NCBI GenBank assembly: GCA_001602455.1
Contig: CP012157.1
Coordinates: forward strand, 2,909,733 to 2,973,732
From: Betaproteobacteria bacterium UKL13-2
Lineage (GTDB): Bacteria > Pseudomonadota > Gammaproteobacteria > Burkholderiales > Usitatibacteraceae
Direction: 5' to 3'
Length of the DNA stretch: 64,000 nucleotides
The position numbers and the translations under genes were made by a program. Shown piece by piece: positions 35,945 through 45,352 of this stretch. The notes beneath the pieces are model-generated. The model did not search any database. It saw nothing but the letters and a program-made list of their open reading frames with translations, and was not told where the DNA came from. The stretch's first letter is position 1; the number at the start of each line of letters is the position of its first letter.

Positions 35945-36520
35945 TTACTTTGCACGCGTCGCCCAGATCGAGTTGCTCGCGACAATCGCAGGTAGTAACC
36001 CACTGTCTGTGTAATAGCGATACCGCTTCTTCGGCTCATCTTCACGTGCGCGGATGTTCTTGATCGCATCTTCCAATAACTTCTTGAGGAGCAGATAGAG
36101 CAATAGGACCAACGCCAATCCTGCAGCGAGGCCCGCACCAACCGCTACACCAGCGGCGCTTAATGTCGGCGCAAAGACCAGTCCGACCATCATCCCGTTC
36201 TCAACTGCAATCTTGGCATTGGCAGCACGCAGATTAGAGCCAAGCAGTATTCCGATCAGTGGGGAATAAGGAATTTGCGGCGTTGGGAATACATTCTCAT
36301 GCGAGGCACTACTTCCCCCATTCCGCCCGCCGCTGATGAGATACGCTGCTCCCCCAGTCTCCGGGTCTTCAACAATGTATCCAATGCCGGTGAAGGTCCC
36401 TAATACAACCTCTCGTTGTGGCACCGTAACTCGCATGCCCGCCGCGACGGCATTCTGTATTTCCTGCTTATCTGCTGCATCGATTTGCAGGTTGGCCAGC
36501 GCTGCACCCGCGTTTGATTG
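35945..36520 (-). pseudogene. C-terminal fragment of a large surface/pre-toxin protein
   Basis: The frame is open upstream of the first ATG (36436) as SNAGAALANLQIDAADKQEIQNAVAAG, then MRVTVPQREVVLGTFTGIGYIVEDPETGGAAYLISGGRNGG. The stretch recalls the region before the C-terminal domain in transglutaminase/RHS-like polymorphic-toxin proteins, from memory. A Gly/Ala-rich membrane segment (about VGLVFAPTLSAAGVAVGAGLAAGLALVLLLYLLLKKL) and a basic tail follow. The 5' end is cut at the REP/IS copy 2 junction, so the gene is not functional. Confidence 0.5.
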
Positions 36521-36541
36521 AGAATTAATGGGGCCAGGCTC

Positions 36542-38060
36542 TCATGGCACTACCTTAAGCGATTTCTGCCATGAAAGCGCATGGAAAGAAAGCTGGCTGA
36601 GAGCCTTCACTTGTTAAGATGCTGGTGTCTAACATCAACGTCAAAACAGAAAGGATCAGCCATGTGTGACGATACCAAAAAAACGCCTACAGTCGAGCAT
36701 TTTTCGTTTCAAGCAGTTTGTCGCCGAAGCCCCCGGCGCGGCAATGAGCGAGGCAATACCACTGGCGCGGCTGCAATCGATTGTTAATCTTGAGGTCGGC
36801 AGCTACCGTGACCGGCTCTACCCACCGTTGACGACACTGGGGCTATTCATTGAGCAGAGTCTGTCTGCGGATGGCGCGTGCCAAGATGCCGTCGCCCGAT
36901 ACCTGAGCGCACGCCATGCGCGGGATCAAGCCCCTTGCAGCCTCAACACCGGCCCTTACTGCAAAGCGCGCCAGCGGTTACCGATTTCGCTGGTAGAACA
37001 GCTGAGCGCGACCATTGGAGAGCGTCTGGAGCAATCCGCACCGAGTCAATGGCGCTGGCGAGGGCGGCGCGTCAAGCTCTTGGATGGCACCACCGTCTCG
37101 ATGCCGGATACACCGGCCAATCAAGCGGCATATCCACAAAGCGGCGAACAAGCACCAGGACTAGGATTCCCGTTCGCACAACTCGTCGGCCTCCTTTCCT
37201 TGGCCACCGGTGCGGTGCTCGGTGTCGCGATGGGGTCCACCAAGGGCAAGGGTAGTGGCGAGCAAGCGCTATTTCGTGAACTGATGCCACAGCTCGACAG
37301 TGGAGACGTGATTTTGGTGGATCGCTATCACTGCACTTACTTCACCATTGCCATGCTGTTGGCGCGTGGCATCGATATCTTGACCCGACAACACCAGAAG
37401 CGCTTAACCTCTCCGGAGGCGATCATCGAGACCTTCGGCGGCGGCGACCGCTTGGTACGATGGGTGCGACCGCAGCGCCCGAAGTGGATGGACGCCAAGC
37501 AGTACGCCACGATGCCCGAAGAACTCATCGTTCGTCAGACCGAGGTAGGTGGTCGCGAGCTGGTGACCACACTCGTCGACGCCAAGCGTGTCTCAACGAG
37601 TGATCTCGATGCGCTCTATCGCAAGCGCTGGATGATCGAGGTTGACTTCCGCAGCATCAAATCCGAGATCGGCATGGATATCCTGCGCAGCAAGTCGCCG
37701 GAGATGGCCAGAAAGGAAGTTGCTGTCCACCTGCTGGCCTATAACCTGATCCGCTCACTCATGGTGCGTGCCGCCGTGCTGGCTCACGTCCTGCCGCGTG
37801 CCTTGAGCTTCAAGGCCACACTTCAGCTTTGGCACGCCTTTAGCCAGCAATGGCGATGGCATCTAGGTGAGGCCACAGAATCCGTCGTGACGGCAATGCT
37901 TCGTGCAATTTCAACGAGGATCATTCCGCATCGACCAGACCGAATAGAGCCTCATGCCGTCAAGCGACGACCAACAACGCATGCCTACTTGACAGTCCCA
38001 CGTGATCAAGCCCGAGCCGCTATCCTCGAAGCGCGAAAATCGCTTAAGGTAGTGCCATGA
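36542..38060 (+). mobile_element. IS4-family insertion sequence, copy 2 (1519 bp)
   Basis: Same terminal repeats as copy 1, with flanking 11-bp GGGCCAGGCTC at 36531-36541 and 38061-38071. The about 20 bp to the left (AGAATTAATGGGGCCAGG) and about 40 bp to the right equal the flanks of copy 1. Both insertions are therefore in the same place within two copies of one repeat. Confidence 0.92.
36666..38060 (+). CDS. IS4-family DDE transposase (copy 2)
   Basis: 464 codons with the same translation as copy 1, including all DDE residues. The exact identity indicates recent movement or gene conversion. Same GTG start and same stop within the right inverted repeat. Confidence 0.9.
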   Translation: MTIPKKRLQSSIFRFKQFVAEAPGAAMSEAIPLARLQSIVNLEVGSYRDRLYPPLTTLGLFIEQSLSADGACQDAVARYLSARHARDQAPCSLNTGPYCKARQRLPISLVEQLSATIGERLEQSAPSQWRWRGRRVKLLDGTTVSMPDTPANQAAYPQSGEQAPGLGFPFAQLVGLLSLATGAVLGVAMGSTKGKGSGEQALFRELMPQLDSGDVILVDRYHCTYFTIAMLLARGIDILTRQHQKRLTSPEAIIETFGGGDRLVRWVRPQRPKWMDAKQYATMPEELIVRQTEVGGRELVTTLVDAKRVSTSDLDALYRKRWMIEVDFRSIKSEIGMDILRSKSPEMARKEVAVHLLAYNLIRSLMVRAAVLAHVLPRALSFKATLQLWHAFSQQWRWHLGEATESVVTAMLRAISTRIIPHRPDRIEPHAVKRRPTTHAYLTVPRDQARAAILEARKSLKVVP

Positions 38061-38118
38061 GGGCCAGGCTCGATTTGTTTCGCCAGATTGAATATATCGA
38101 GCCCCCTTTTACTTCTGC

Positions 38119-38511
38119 TCAAGCCTGGACTGGTGTGCACAGTTCGACAAGCGTACCGTCAGGTGCCCGGAGATACGAAACCACTTGGCCCCAAGGCTTC
38201 TGTGTTGGGGCTGAGAGTTCGACGGCGCCATGCGCCAGCGCAGAGTTGTGCGCAGCGTGTACATCCTGAGTGACCAGCGCGATTTCCATTCCGAGCGGTT
38301 GTTTCGATTCGCTTGCTCGGATATGGCCTGCGGGAAAATTCATCTGCCCCAGCGCATGCGATGCAAATGCGAGGGTTGTTTCTCCAGTCTTGATCTCACC
38401 ATAGTCGCCCGACTCATGTAGGAAGCCTAGTTCAAATCCAAAGGCTTGCTCGAAGAACTTGAGCGAGGATTCCACACTCGGGACGTAGATGATGGTGTAG
38501 CCAAGTTTCAT
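38119..38511 (-). CDS. VOC (glyoxalase/bleomycin-resistance) family protein
   Basis: 130 codons from the ATG at 38511 (MKLGYTIIYVPSVESSLKFFEQAFGFE). An upstream ATG at 38589 would add an unconserved 26-residue leader. Paired beta-alpha-beta-beta-beta modules are visible: GYGEIKTGETTLAFASH-like in the first half, MEIALVTQDVHAAHNSALAHGAVELSAPTQKPWGQVVSYLRAPDGTLVELCTPV in the second. The closing Glu (VELCTP) is a usual metal ligand. Substrate unknown. It lies just beyond IS4 copy 2. Confidence 0.8.
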   Translation of the reverse strand: MKLGYTIIYVPSVESSLKFFEQAFGFELGFLHESGDYGEIKTGETTLAFASHALGQMNFPAGHIRASESKQPLGMEIALVTQDVHAAHNSALAHGAVELSAPTQKPWGQVVSYLRAPDGTLVELCTPVQA

Positions 38512-38592
38512 GGTGACGTCCGGTGCTTCAGGCTGGTGGGGGGCGTTATGGATGCTGGGCCCGAAAATTGACAAAGTATTCTCCTTCAAAGG

Positions 38593-38790
38593 TTAGCGAA
38601 CGGTGTAGAGAAGCTTGACGTCTGGCACCGCCACGGTTAGCTCGCGCTTCAGTAGTTCAAACTCTGGTGCTGAGATGCTTGTACTTCGCCAGCTTTCACC
38701 TGCGATTATAAGCGGCAACCCCTCCATTCGAGCGTACTCAGCGATCCCTACAAGTTCCTTAGCAAGCTTACTGATTTCGATTTGTCGCAT
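38593..38790 (-). CDS. Small protein of unknown function
   Basis: 65 codons with a good ribosome site (GAGGTGA, 6 bp before the ATG). The peptide (MRQIEISKLAKELVGIAEYARMEGLPLIIAGESWRS) looks globular and soluble with no known motif. It precedes the VOC gene on the same strand, so the two may be co-transcribed. Confidence 0.55.
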   Translation of the reverse strand: MRQIEISKLAKELVGIAEYARMEGLPLIIAGESWRSTSISAPEFELLKRELTVAVPDVKLLYTVR

Positions 38791-39267
38791 GTCTTCACCT
38801 CATTGTAGTTAGAAACTAGCTAGGTTGCCGGACGCCTGATCGAATTTCAATTGGGGATTGAGGAATTCATGCGAAACTCGTTTCGCGTATTCAATAGTTA
38901 GAAGTTAGTTTCAAGAAAACATGGGTGCAACTTGCATGAAAAGTCACGAACCCCGATTGAATGTCCCGTCTACATCGGATCCGGGGGCGCATCTGGCCAA
39001 CCACAGCGGAAGCCTGGTGTGCGATTGAGTTGATTTTTTGAAGTTGCTCGGCACTCAAGCCGCACAATTGGAAGTCAGTATGAGACCGCCTCCATTGGCC
39101 GATTCTGCAAGTCTGTAGCAGGTTTGTTTTGACCCAAAGCACACCGATCTCCGACCAGCGACCTACGTTTGGTCGAGAACAGTCTTGGGGAATCAGCTCG
39201 AATGGCGGTCGCTAAAAACAATTTGACTCTGAGCTACCCCGGAGTTCGCTAAGGGTGGATTTGTCTT
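38791..39267. other. Gene-poor stretch before the IS91 array
   Basis: About 480 bp. The only sizeable frame (minus strand, 38891-39142, 83 codons) has no ribosome site and unconvincing composition. No repeat or hairpin stands out. Confidence 0.4.
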
Positions 39268-39953
39268 GCGGATAGGAAATTCAACCGCACGAGATGAAAT
39301 ACAGCACGACCTGGGGGTCACCACGCCACTGAACCAGGTCGCTTCGAGCCGTCGCTGAGGGACCGGAACGCGAGACTGTCCGACATACCTCCCCTCTCAG
39401 CATTGTCAGGCGCAGCCCTACCCCGCAGCGTTGGCCAAACCGCTGTTGCCTTCCCTCACCAACTGATGCGCTGATCGACCTCAAAGTCCGGCGCAGGTTG
39501 GGCCGCTTCGTCCCAATCTGGCTCAACCTCGACACCCTCGCCCATGGGCGCGTCGCACCCGTCCCACAGCGGTGGCCCGCGTGCTGGTGTGATGCGCGGT
39601 GGCTCTGTCTCCACCCCGATGTGCTCCAGTATTTGCCGGATGTCGGCGCTGTAGGTGATGAAGGCGATGATGCGCATTTGCCCGCCACAGATGGGGCATA
39701 CCAGCGGGAACACCTCGTAGATGCGGGCAATCAGCACCGCCCACAGGTAGTGCGCTGGGCGCTTAGGCTGCACCGGCTGGGTCGGCTCGGCCTGGGTTAG
39801 GAGTGGGTTGCCTGCCTCAGGTGCCGCTGCGCCCGCGACCGCCCCTGTGCTGGCTGGCTCAGCTTGCACCTGCGCCGGTTGTACCACTGCATCTTGTGCC
39901 AGCGCCGTGACAGCAGGCCTCAAGGGTGAGTTCGGTGCCAGCACGCCGAAATA
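39268..39953 (-). mobile_element. IS91-type element, copy a (3'-end fragment)
   Basis: Begins with the shared end GCGGATAGGAAATTCAACCG and runs through a diverged 140 bp into the last part of the transposase gene, then stops abruptly at 39953, where AT-rich DNA begins. Only the transposase C-terminus remains. Of the seven copies, this one is most diverged near its end. Confidence 0.82.
39456..39953 (-). pseudogene. IS91-type transposase, C-terminal fragment (copy a)
   Basis: Encodes about 165 C-terminal residues (ending EPDWDEAAQPAPDFEVDQRISW), including the proline-rich linker and the zinc-like VCPICGGQMRIIAFITYSADIRQILEHIG. The Y2 catalytic part is missing. The truncation point joins the 5'-truncated toxin gene on the other strand. 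Confidence 0.82.
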
Positions 39954-39959
39954 GATTTA

Positions 39960-40865
39960 ACTGATAATGATGATCATCGAAATAAACAGTTAACACCAGA
40001 GAGAAAAGCAGAATTAGAACAGAAATTAGAAAATCGGAAGTTAACCAAAGAAGAATGGAAAGAATTAGATAGAGATCGGAGAATTAGTGAAAAACAAAAT
40101 CAAAATAATACTGAATCTTCCACACCTAAAAAAACTAATCAAGATGGAAACGAAAGAACCCAACATCAAGATAAGCCAGAAATTGAACCGGGAATAGTTG
40201 CTAAAGAGAAAACTGGTGATGGTCATGAAATTAAAGTTCTCAAAGATGGTCGTGTAGTTAGATGTTCAGATTGTGGAGAAATTAGAAATAAGTATGAAGA
40301 CCAACTAAAAGAAAAACCAGAACTTAAAAAACGTCTTGATGAAATTGAGAAAATACCCGATGCAAACGAAAAAGCAAAACAAGCAAAGCAACTTGAACAA
40401 GAATTAGCACACAAATTTAAAACATCCTCTAAAACGAATGTTCATCAAGATGCTATTACATCAGCTAAACAAGCAGAAAGTAAATTTGGTAGTTTTCCTA
40501 GTAATAAAACAGTCGCCTCCACAGAATCAGGTCAAAGAACTTTAAGTGGTTGGACGGATAAAGAAGGTTTTAAGCAAGCAACTGATAATGTAATACGTAA
40601 AGCTGAAGAAATTGGACACAATCTTCGACCTCATAAATTACTAGATCAAGGTGTTCCTGGAAGGTATAATGCTTCCCATGCAGAAAAGCAGTTGTCAGTG
40701 ATTGCTCCTAATGAACCTATTGCTGTTTCTAGGGCAATGTGTTCTGATTGTATACCATATTTCCGCCAAATAGCCCAAACATCTGGTAAGGTTCAAATTG
40801 TATCAGATCCAAACTATGTTAGAATATTTAATGCTGATGGAACTATTACTGAATTACCAAAATAA
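39960..40865 (+). pseudogene. Polymorphic-toxin C-terminus with deaminase-like domain (5' truncated)
   Basis: A 301-codon frame is open from the IS91 junction to the TAA at 40863; it has no start codon, so upstream coding sequence was lost. The first part is very hydrophilic (KLTKEEWKELDRDRRISEKQ). A pre-toxin segment follows, with VVRCSDCGEIRNKYEDQLKE and RLDEIEKIPDANEKAKQAKQ. The last about 100 residues look like a nucleic-acid deaminase toxin: SHAEKQLSVI (HAE zinc/catalytic motif) and SRAMCSDCIPYFRQIA (CxxC zinc ligands). The Imm5-like gene follows 30 bp downstream. The AT-rich composition differs sharply from the core genome and suggests a distant donor. Confidence 0.6.
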
Positions 40866-40894
40866 ATTGACAAAAATTAATTATTAGTTGAAAT

Positions 40895-41536
40895 ATGTTA
40901 CTACCAAACAATTTATTACAAGCTATCGAACAAGCATATACTGCTATGTTAAACCATCCTCAACATGATTTAAACTTAGGCTATCGTCATTCTATCTGGG
41001 TAGCATTAGGAGCAAGAATCAATCCATCTTCTATGAAGAATAATGATGGATTAAAAAAAAGAACAACTTTAGCGATATTATCTACCCAACATATTCTATC
41101 ATTATGGGAAAGTATTTATCCTGAAAATGCTCTTCCTCATCAGATTTTGAAAGAAGCTGAAAAAGTATTAGTCAAAGAAATAGATTCTACAACAGCTTGG
41201 AATCATAGAAATAAATTTTGGAATCAAATAGTTGATTTGGGAAATGAAGATGAGCAGTCTCAAATAATTTTAGGTGTTGCTTTGAGTGCTGTTCAAGCAC
41301 TTACTACAGCCTTACAAGATGAGAATTTTGATCCTTTGAACATAAATTATAACCTTACAGATGCAGATATAGATCCTGATGATATGGATGCTTCTTTCTT
41401 TGCAGCATCGGTCTATGCTAATGGTGCAGTTTGGAATTTAGAATCCAGTCCATTACTAAGAAGAGAATTTTGGGAATGGTGGCTTAAACAAGCAGTTCCA
41501 TTATCATGGAATTCAATATCTGGAGCAAGTATATGA
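40895..41536 (+). CDS. Imm5-like immunity protein
   Basis: 213 codons, AT-rich. The all-helical protein matches from memory the Imm5 pattern of immunity proteins paired with deaminase toxins: KKRTTLAILSTQHILSLWESIYPENALPHQILKEAEKVL near residues 55-90, plus repeated AW/W-containing helices (TTAWNHRNKFWNQIVDLG, FWEWWLKQAVPLSW). It lies 30 bp after the toxin stop, the normal toxin-immunity order. It should bind and neutralise the deaminase encoded upstream; here the gene itself seems complete. Confidence 0.65.
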   Translation: MLLPNNLLQAIEQAYTAMLNHPQHDLNLGYRHSIWVALGARINPSSMKNNDGLKKRTTLAILSTQHILSLWESIYPENALPHQILKEAEKVLVKEIDSTTAWNHRNKFWNQIVDLGNEDEQSQIILGVALSAVQALTTALQDENFDPLNINYNLTDADIDPDDMDASFFAASVYANGAVWNLESSPLLRREFWEWWLKQAVPLSWNSISGASI

Positions 41537-41864
41537 TAGAACTAATTGTGAGAAACAGAAAATATGATGTGAGAAGAATTTGAATGTAATAGAATATCAG
41601 GAATATATGGAGATAAACCAATTGATGAATTGGCACGGGAGCATCTCAATTAGGCACTAAATAATTATACTTAGTAGCGGATAGGAAATCCAACCGCATG
41701 AGGGCGATTATGACCCATGTTTTGGGCATCACAGGCCTTCAGCCTGGGTCTGCCTGAGCGCTTGTTCAAGGCCTGTCGCCCGAGATTTTTCGGTTTGCGC
41801 ATTTTTGGGCAGCACCAGGCGCAGCCCTGCCCCGCAGCGTTGGCCAAACCGCTGTTGCCTTCCC

Positions 41865-43493
41865 TCACCAACTGATGCGCTGATCGACCTCAAAGTCCGG
41901 CGCAGGTTGGGCCGCTTCGTCCCAATCTGGCTCAACCTCGACACCCTCGCCCATGGGCGCGTCGCACCCGTCCCACAGCGGTGGCCCGCGTGCTGGTGTG
42001 ATGCGCGGTGGCTCTGTCTCCACCCCGATGTGATCCAGTATTTGGCGAATGTCAGCGCTGTAGGTGATGAAGGCGATGATGCGCATTTGCCCGCCACAGA
42101 TCGGGCACAGCAGCGGGAACACCTCGTAGATGCGGGCAATCAGCACCGCCCACAGGTAGTGCGCTGGGCGCTTAGGCTGCACCGGCTGGGTCGGCTCGGC
42201 CTGGGTTAGGAGTGGGTTGCCTGCCTCAGGTGCCGCTGCGCCCGCGACCGCCCCTGTGCTGGCTGGCTCAGCTTGCACCTGCGCCGGTTGTACCACTGCA
42301 TCTTGTGCCAGCGCCGTGACAGCAGGCCTCAAAGGTGAGTTCGGTGCCAGCACGCCGAAATACCGATGGCGATGCGTGCGCGGTGGTGGCACCAGTGCGG
42401 CAATGCGGGCTATGAGTTCGAGCGGCGTGAGGTGCAGCTCATCTGCCTGTGCCCCGTGCTTTGCACCTCGGTTTGCGTTGCGTTGGTCGCGCCGGTCACT
42501 GCCTGGCTCGCTGCGCTGCTTGGCGCAGCGGTAAATGAGCTCACTGCCCGCTTTGCGCAGCCTATCCAACGCAAACGGGGGCCGTGCGCAGTAGCGCAAC
42601 AGCCGCTCCAGCGCAGCGCGGTCGTGCGACTCAATGCGCACACCGGCATCGACCGAAAACCCACTGTGTTTGTACCCCAGCATCTCCTGGGCCTCGAAGC
42701 CTTCGAGCAGGCCCCGGCCCACAAAGGCGCGCAGGATGCGTCGGCGCAAGTTGGCTTGGGCTTTGGCCACCGCTTCGGTGTCGATGCCGGTGGCCGGGTG
42801 GAAGATGACACCCGGCGCACAGGCTTGCGCACAGGCTTGGGCACGGGCTTGAGCTTGAGCGGCAGCACCGCCCTCGCCCGCCACTTCCTCAAACACGCCA
42901 TCGACTGCGCAGACGTGGAAGTGCACATGCTCATTGAGGCTGGAGCCAAAGCGGTGGATGAAGGCGACTGCGCCGATGTGCAGTGCTGCGTTGTCTGCAT
43001 TGGCCGCACCCGGGCTGTTGACTTGCAGCGTTTGTGCAATGACCCGCAGAAAGATGCGCAGCACCATGCCCAGCACCGCGCCATCTCGCTGCATGAAGTA
43101 ACGCAGTCGCTTGGGCACTGACAACACCCACTGGCGCACCGGCAGGCGAGGGAAGACGTGGTCGGTGAGGTGTGCCGCCGTCTCTGCCATGCGCCGCGCG
43201 TTGCAGGATGGGCACACGCCCCGGCCCTTGCAGGAGAAGGCGACAAGAAAGTCGTGCCCGCAGTCACCGCAGCGGGCGCGGGCAAAGCCGTGCGCAAAGA
43301 TGCCGCACTCCAGATATTTCTCGAAGGCTTTGCGCACATAGGATTTGGGGCTGTGGTGGTCGCCCTGCCCGTCGAACTGGCCCGCGCTGGCCAGCTCAAG
43401 CCAGCTCTCGTAGTGCTCGGCCACCGTTTGGTAGAGCAGCGTGCGCTCGGGGTGGCGCGGGTTGTAGAGCTTGGGCTTGGATGTAGTCGGCAT
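41865..43493 (-). CDS. IS91-type HUH transposase (copy b)
   Basis: 542 codons. An N-terminal zinc-binding domain (CGIFAHGFARARCGDCGHDFLVAFSCKGRGVCPSCNARRM) is followed by the HUH nuclease: RFGSSLNEHVHFHVCAVDGVF holds the metal-binding His pair, and a tyrosine in LERLLRYCARPPFALDRL is the likely nucleophile. The Ala/Pro-rich linker and a C-terminal VCPICGGQ-like cysteine motif close the protein. It lacks the nine-residue PAKPPPPAQ-type repeat seen in copies c-g. Start ATG at 43493. Confidence 0.85.
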   Translation of the reverse strand: MPTTSKPKLYNPRHPERTLLYQTVAEHYESWLELASAGQFDGQGDHHSPKSYVRKAFEKYLECGIFAHGFARARCGDCGHDFLVAFSCKGRGVCPSCNARRMAETAAHLTDHVFPRLPVRQWVLSVPKRLRYFMQRDGAVLGMVLRIFLRVIAQTLQVNSPGAANADNAALHIGAVAFIHRFGSSLNEHVHFHVCAVDGVFEEVAGEGGAAAQAQARAQACAQACAPGVIFHPATGIDTEAVAKAQANLRRRILRAFVGRGLLEGFEAQEMLGYKHSGFSVDAGVRIESHDRAALERLLRYCARPPFALDRLRKAGSELIYRCAKQRSEPGSDRRDQRNANRGAKHGAQADELHLTPLELIARIAALVPPPRTHRHRYFGVLAPNSPLRPAVTALAQDAVVQPAQVQAEPASTGAVAGAAAPEAGNPLLTQAEPTQPVQPKRPAHYLWAVLIARIYEVFPLLCPICGGQMRIIAFITYSADIRQILDHIGVETEPPRITPARGPPLWDGCDAPMGEGVEVEPDWDEAAQPAPDFEVDQRISW

Positions 43494-43496
43494 GAG

Positions 43497-43516
43497 TACT
43501 GTGCAAATACACAGTA
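43497..43516. promoter_or_regulatory. LexA-like box upstream of IS91 transposase (copy b)
   Basis: TACTGT-N8-ACAGTA, a perfect inverted repeat with the spacing and bases of the proteobacterial SOS box. It lies 3 bp before the transposase ATG on its coding strand. The same site is before copy e at 53478. Copy d lacks it, so it may belong to flanking DNA rather than to the element. Confidence 0.6.
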
Positions 43517-43786
43517 TTTTGCAGATTTCTCCTCAGCCGGGCTGCGCAGCAAAAACGCAAGCATGATGCGCTTCGCATACACGACAAAGGAGAATTAAAC
43601 CCTGAGATTGTAGGAGCCTATATGAGTGCCTACAGGAAAAATGTTAGCGAAGGCGTATTTGCTTATACTGATGAAGCTAATCGTCGGCGAAAAGCCAAGT
43701 TTTTCCAATTTGCAGCAAGGAGCGGAATGGGTTACGAAAACTTTCGCGACGCGGTGAGCATTTTTCTTGATTGGAAGGGATTGGAA

Positions 43787-44074
43787 ATGTCGTACTGCCG
43801 AACTAGATTGTGCCAACTGTTCACGGCGTTTTGCATGATTGGTCTATCAGGTTGCTCCACAGCTGCTTGGTATGATTTTTTTCAGAGTGCCGCCCAAAGC
43901 CGCTGTAGCGAACTCAAGACAGACGTTGACAGGCGTAGTTGTTTGGCCCGCAATAGTTATTCTTACGAAACCTACAAGAAGGAGCGTGAGGGAACGGCGC
44001 CGCAGAAATTGAATAGCCCGCCTACGGGAACCCCACCATTTTCAGAACCGGTAGTCCCTTTGCCCGCACACTAA
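43787..44074 (+). CDS. Small lipoprotein of unknown function (unit 1)
   Basis: 95 codons from the ATG at 43787, with a GGAA-type ribosome site. The signal peptide MSYCRTRLCQLFTAFCMIGLSGC ends in a lipobox (LSGC). The mature part (STAAWYDFFQSAAQSRCSELKTDVDRRSCLARNSYSYETYKKERE) contains two cysteines and a Pro-rich tail. A longer frame from 43622 is open but reads through unlikely sequence. An identical copy lies at 53768-54055. Its composition resembles the host core genome, so it was probably captured locally. Confidence 0.55.
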   Translation: MSYCRTRLCQLFTAFCMIGLSGCSTAAWYDFFQSAAQSRCSELKTDVDRRSCLARNSYSYETYKKEREGTAPQKLNSPPTGTPPFSEPVVPLPAH

Positions 44075-44163
44075 GGCTAGGTTGAGGCGGTATTTGGAGT
44101 TGCCGCATATGTGACGCGGTGAGAGGCTGAATGGAGAAAGCCTGCCGGAAACGCCCGTTGTTA

Positions 44164-44478
44164 TTAGCGTTTCGGTGCTTTGTCGACGTACTCAAACACC
44201 TTGATGACGCGAGAAACACCGGAGGTGGTGCGCGCAACTTCTGCAGCCGCGTCGCCTTCTTCCTTGGTGACGATGCCCAAGAGGTAGACAATGCTTGCTT
44301 CCGTGACGATCTTTACGTGGTTCGACGAAAAACCCTTCGCACCAAGGAAACGCGTTTTGACGTTGGTGGTGATCAGGGTATCGTTTGATCTTGCGGCGAG
44401 TGAGGATTTCCCCCCGACCGTCAACTCATTGGTCACGTTCTTTACGCTACCAATCTTGCGGATCGCTTCGCCAATGTC
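44164..44478 (-). pseudogene. BON-domain protein, C-terminal fragment (unit 1)
   Basis: About 105 residues: IGEAIRKIGSVKNVTNELTVGG, then a BON domain (SNDTLITTNVKTRFLGAKGFSSNHVKIVTEASIVYLLGIVTKEEGDAAAEVARTTSGVSRVIKVFEYV). BON proteins are periplasmic or outer-membrane associated. The N-terminus with its signal peptide was replaced by the IS91 end at 44480, which contributes an unrelated in-frame leader. Confidence 0.75.
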
Positions 44479-44479
44479 A

Positions 44480-45352
44480 CGGATAGGAAATCCAACCGCA
44501 TGAGGGCGATTATGACCCATGTTTTGGGCATCACAGGCCTTCAGCCTGGGTCTGCCTGAGCGCTTGTTCAAGGCCTGTCGCCCGAGATTTTTCGGTTTGC
44601 GCATTTTTGGGCAGCACCAGGCGCAGCCCTGCCCCGCAGCGTTGGCCAAACCGCTGTTGCCTTCCCTCACCAACTGATGCGCTGATCGACCTCAAAGTCC
44701 GGCGCAGGTTGGGCCGCTTCGTCCCAATCTGGCTCAACCTCGACACCCTCGCCCATGGGCGCATCGCACCCGTCCCACAGCGGTGGCCCGCGTGCTGGTG
44801 TGATGCGCGGTGGCTCTGTCTCCACCCCGATGTGATCCAGTATTTGGCGAATGTCAGCGCTGTAGGTGATGAAGGCGATGATGCGCATTTGCCCGCCACA
44901 GATCGGGCACAGCAGCGGGAACACCTCGTAGATGCGGGCAATCAGCACCGCCCACAGGTAGTGCGCTGGGCGCTTAGGCTGCACCGGCTGGGTCGGCTCG
45001 GCCTGGGTTAGGAGTGGGTTGCCTGCCTCAGGTGCCGCTGCGCCCGCGACCGCCCCTGTGCTGGCTGGCTCAGCTTGCACCTGCGCCGGTGGCGGTGGTT
45101 TCGCCGGTTGCGCCGGTTGCACCACTGCATCTTGTGCCAGCGCCGTGACAGCAGGCCTCAAGGGTGAGTTCGGTGCCAGAACGCCGAAATACCGGTGGCG
45201 ATGCGTTCGCGGTGGTGGCACCAGTGCGGCAATGCGGGCTATGAGTTCGAGCGGCGTGAGGTGCAGCTCATCTGCCTGTGCCCCGTGCTTTGCACCTCGG
45301 TTTGCGTTGCGTTGGTCGCGCCGGTCACTGCCTGGCTCGCTGCGCTGCTTGG
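44480..45352 (-). mobile_element. IS91-type element, copy c (truncated)
   Basis: Begins CGGATAGGAAATCCAACCGC, continues with the non-coding end and the 3' part of the transposase, and breaks at 45352 after GCGCTGCTTGG. The next bases, ACTAGGATTTCATAAATGG, are shared with copy f, then the flanks diverge. Confidence 0.83.
44667..45352 (-). pseudogene. IS91-type transposase, C-terminal fragment (copy c)
   Basis: Carries the proline-rich linker with the extra AKPPPPAQ repeat and the C-terminal cysteine motif, but lacks the zinc-binding and HUH domains. An in-frame ATG at 45221 leaves 184 codons. Confidence 0.83.

Larger units (their letters stand above)
41677..43516 (-). mobile_element. IS91-type element, copy b (full transposase)
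   Basis: Starts with GCGGATAGGAAATCCAACCG and a GC-rich about 190-bp non-coding end, then the full transposase gene. The upstream border is not defined exactly: identity to copy d ends near the start codon, whereas identity to copy e continues for kilobases because the two belong to a duplicated block. Confidence 0.8.

Noticed and set aside
38891-39142. An 83-codon frame before the IS91 array
   Set aside because: No ribosome site, no recognisable pattern and atypical residue use.
42366-43121. A 251-codon plus-strand frame inside each IS91 transposase
   Set aside because: It is the antisense of the GC-rich transposase gene and follows its codon pattern; it recurs only where the transposase does.
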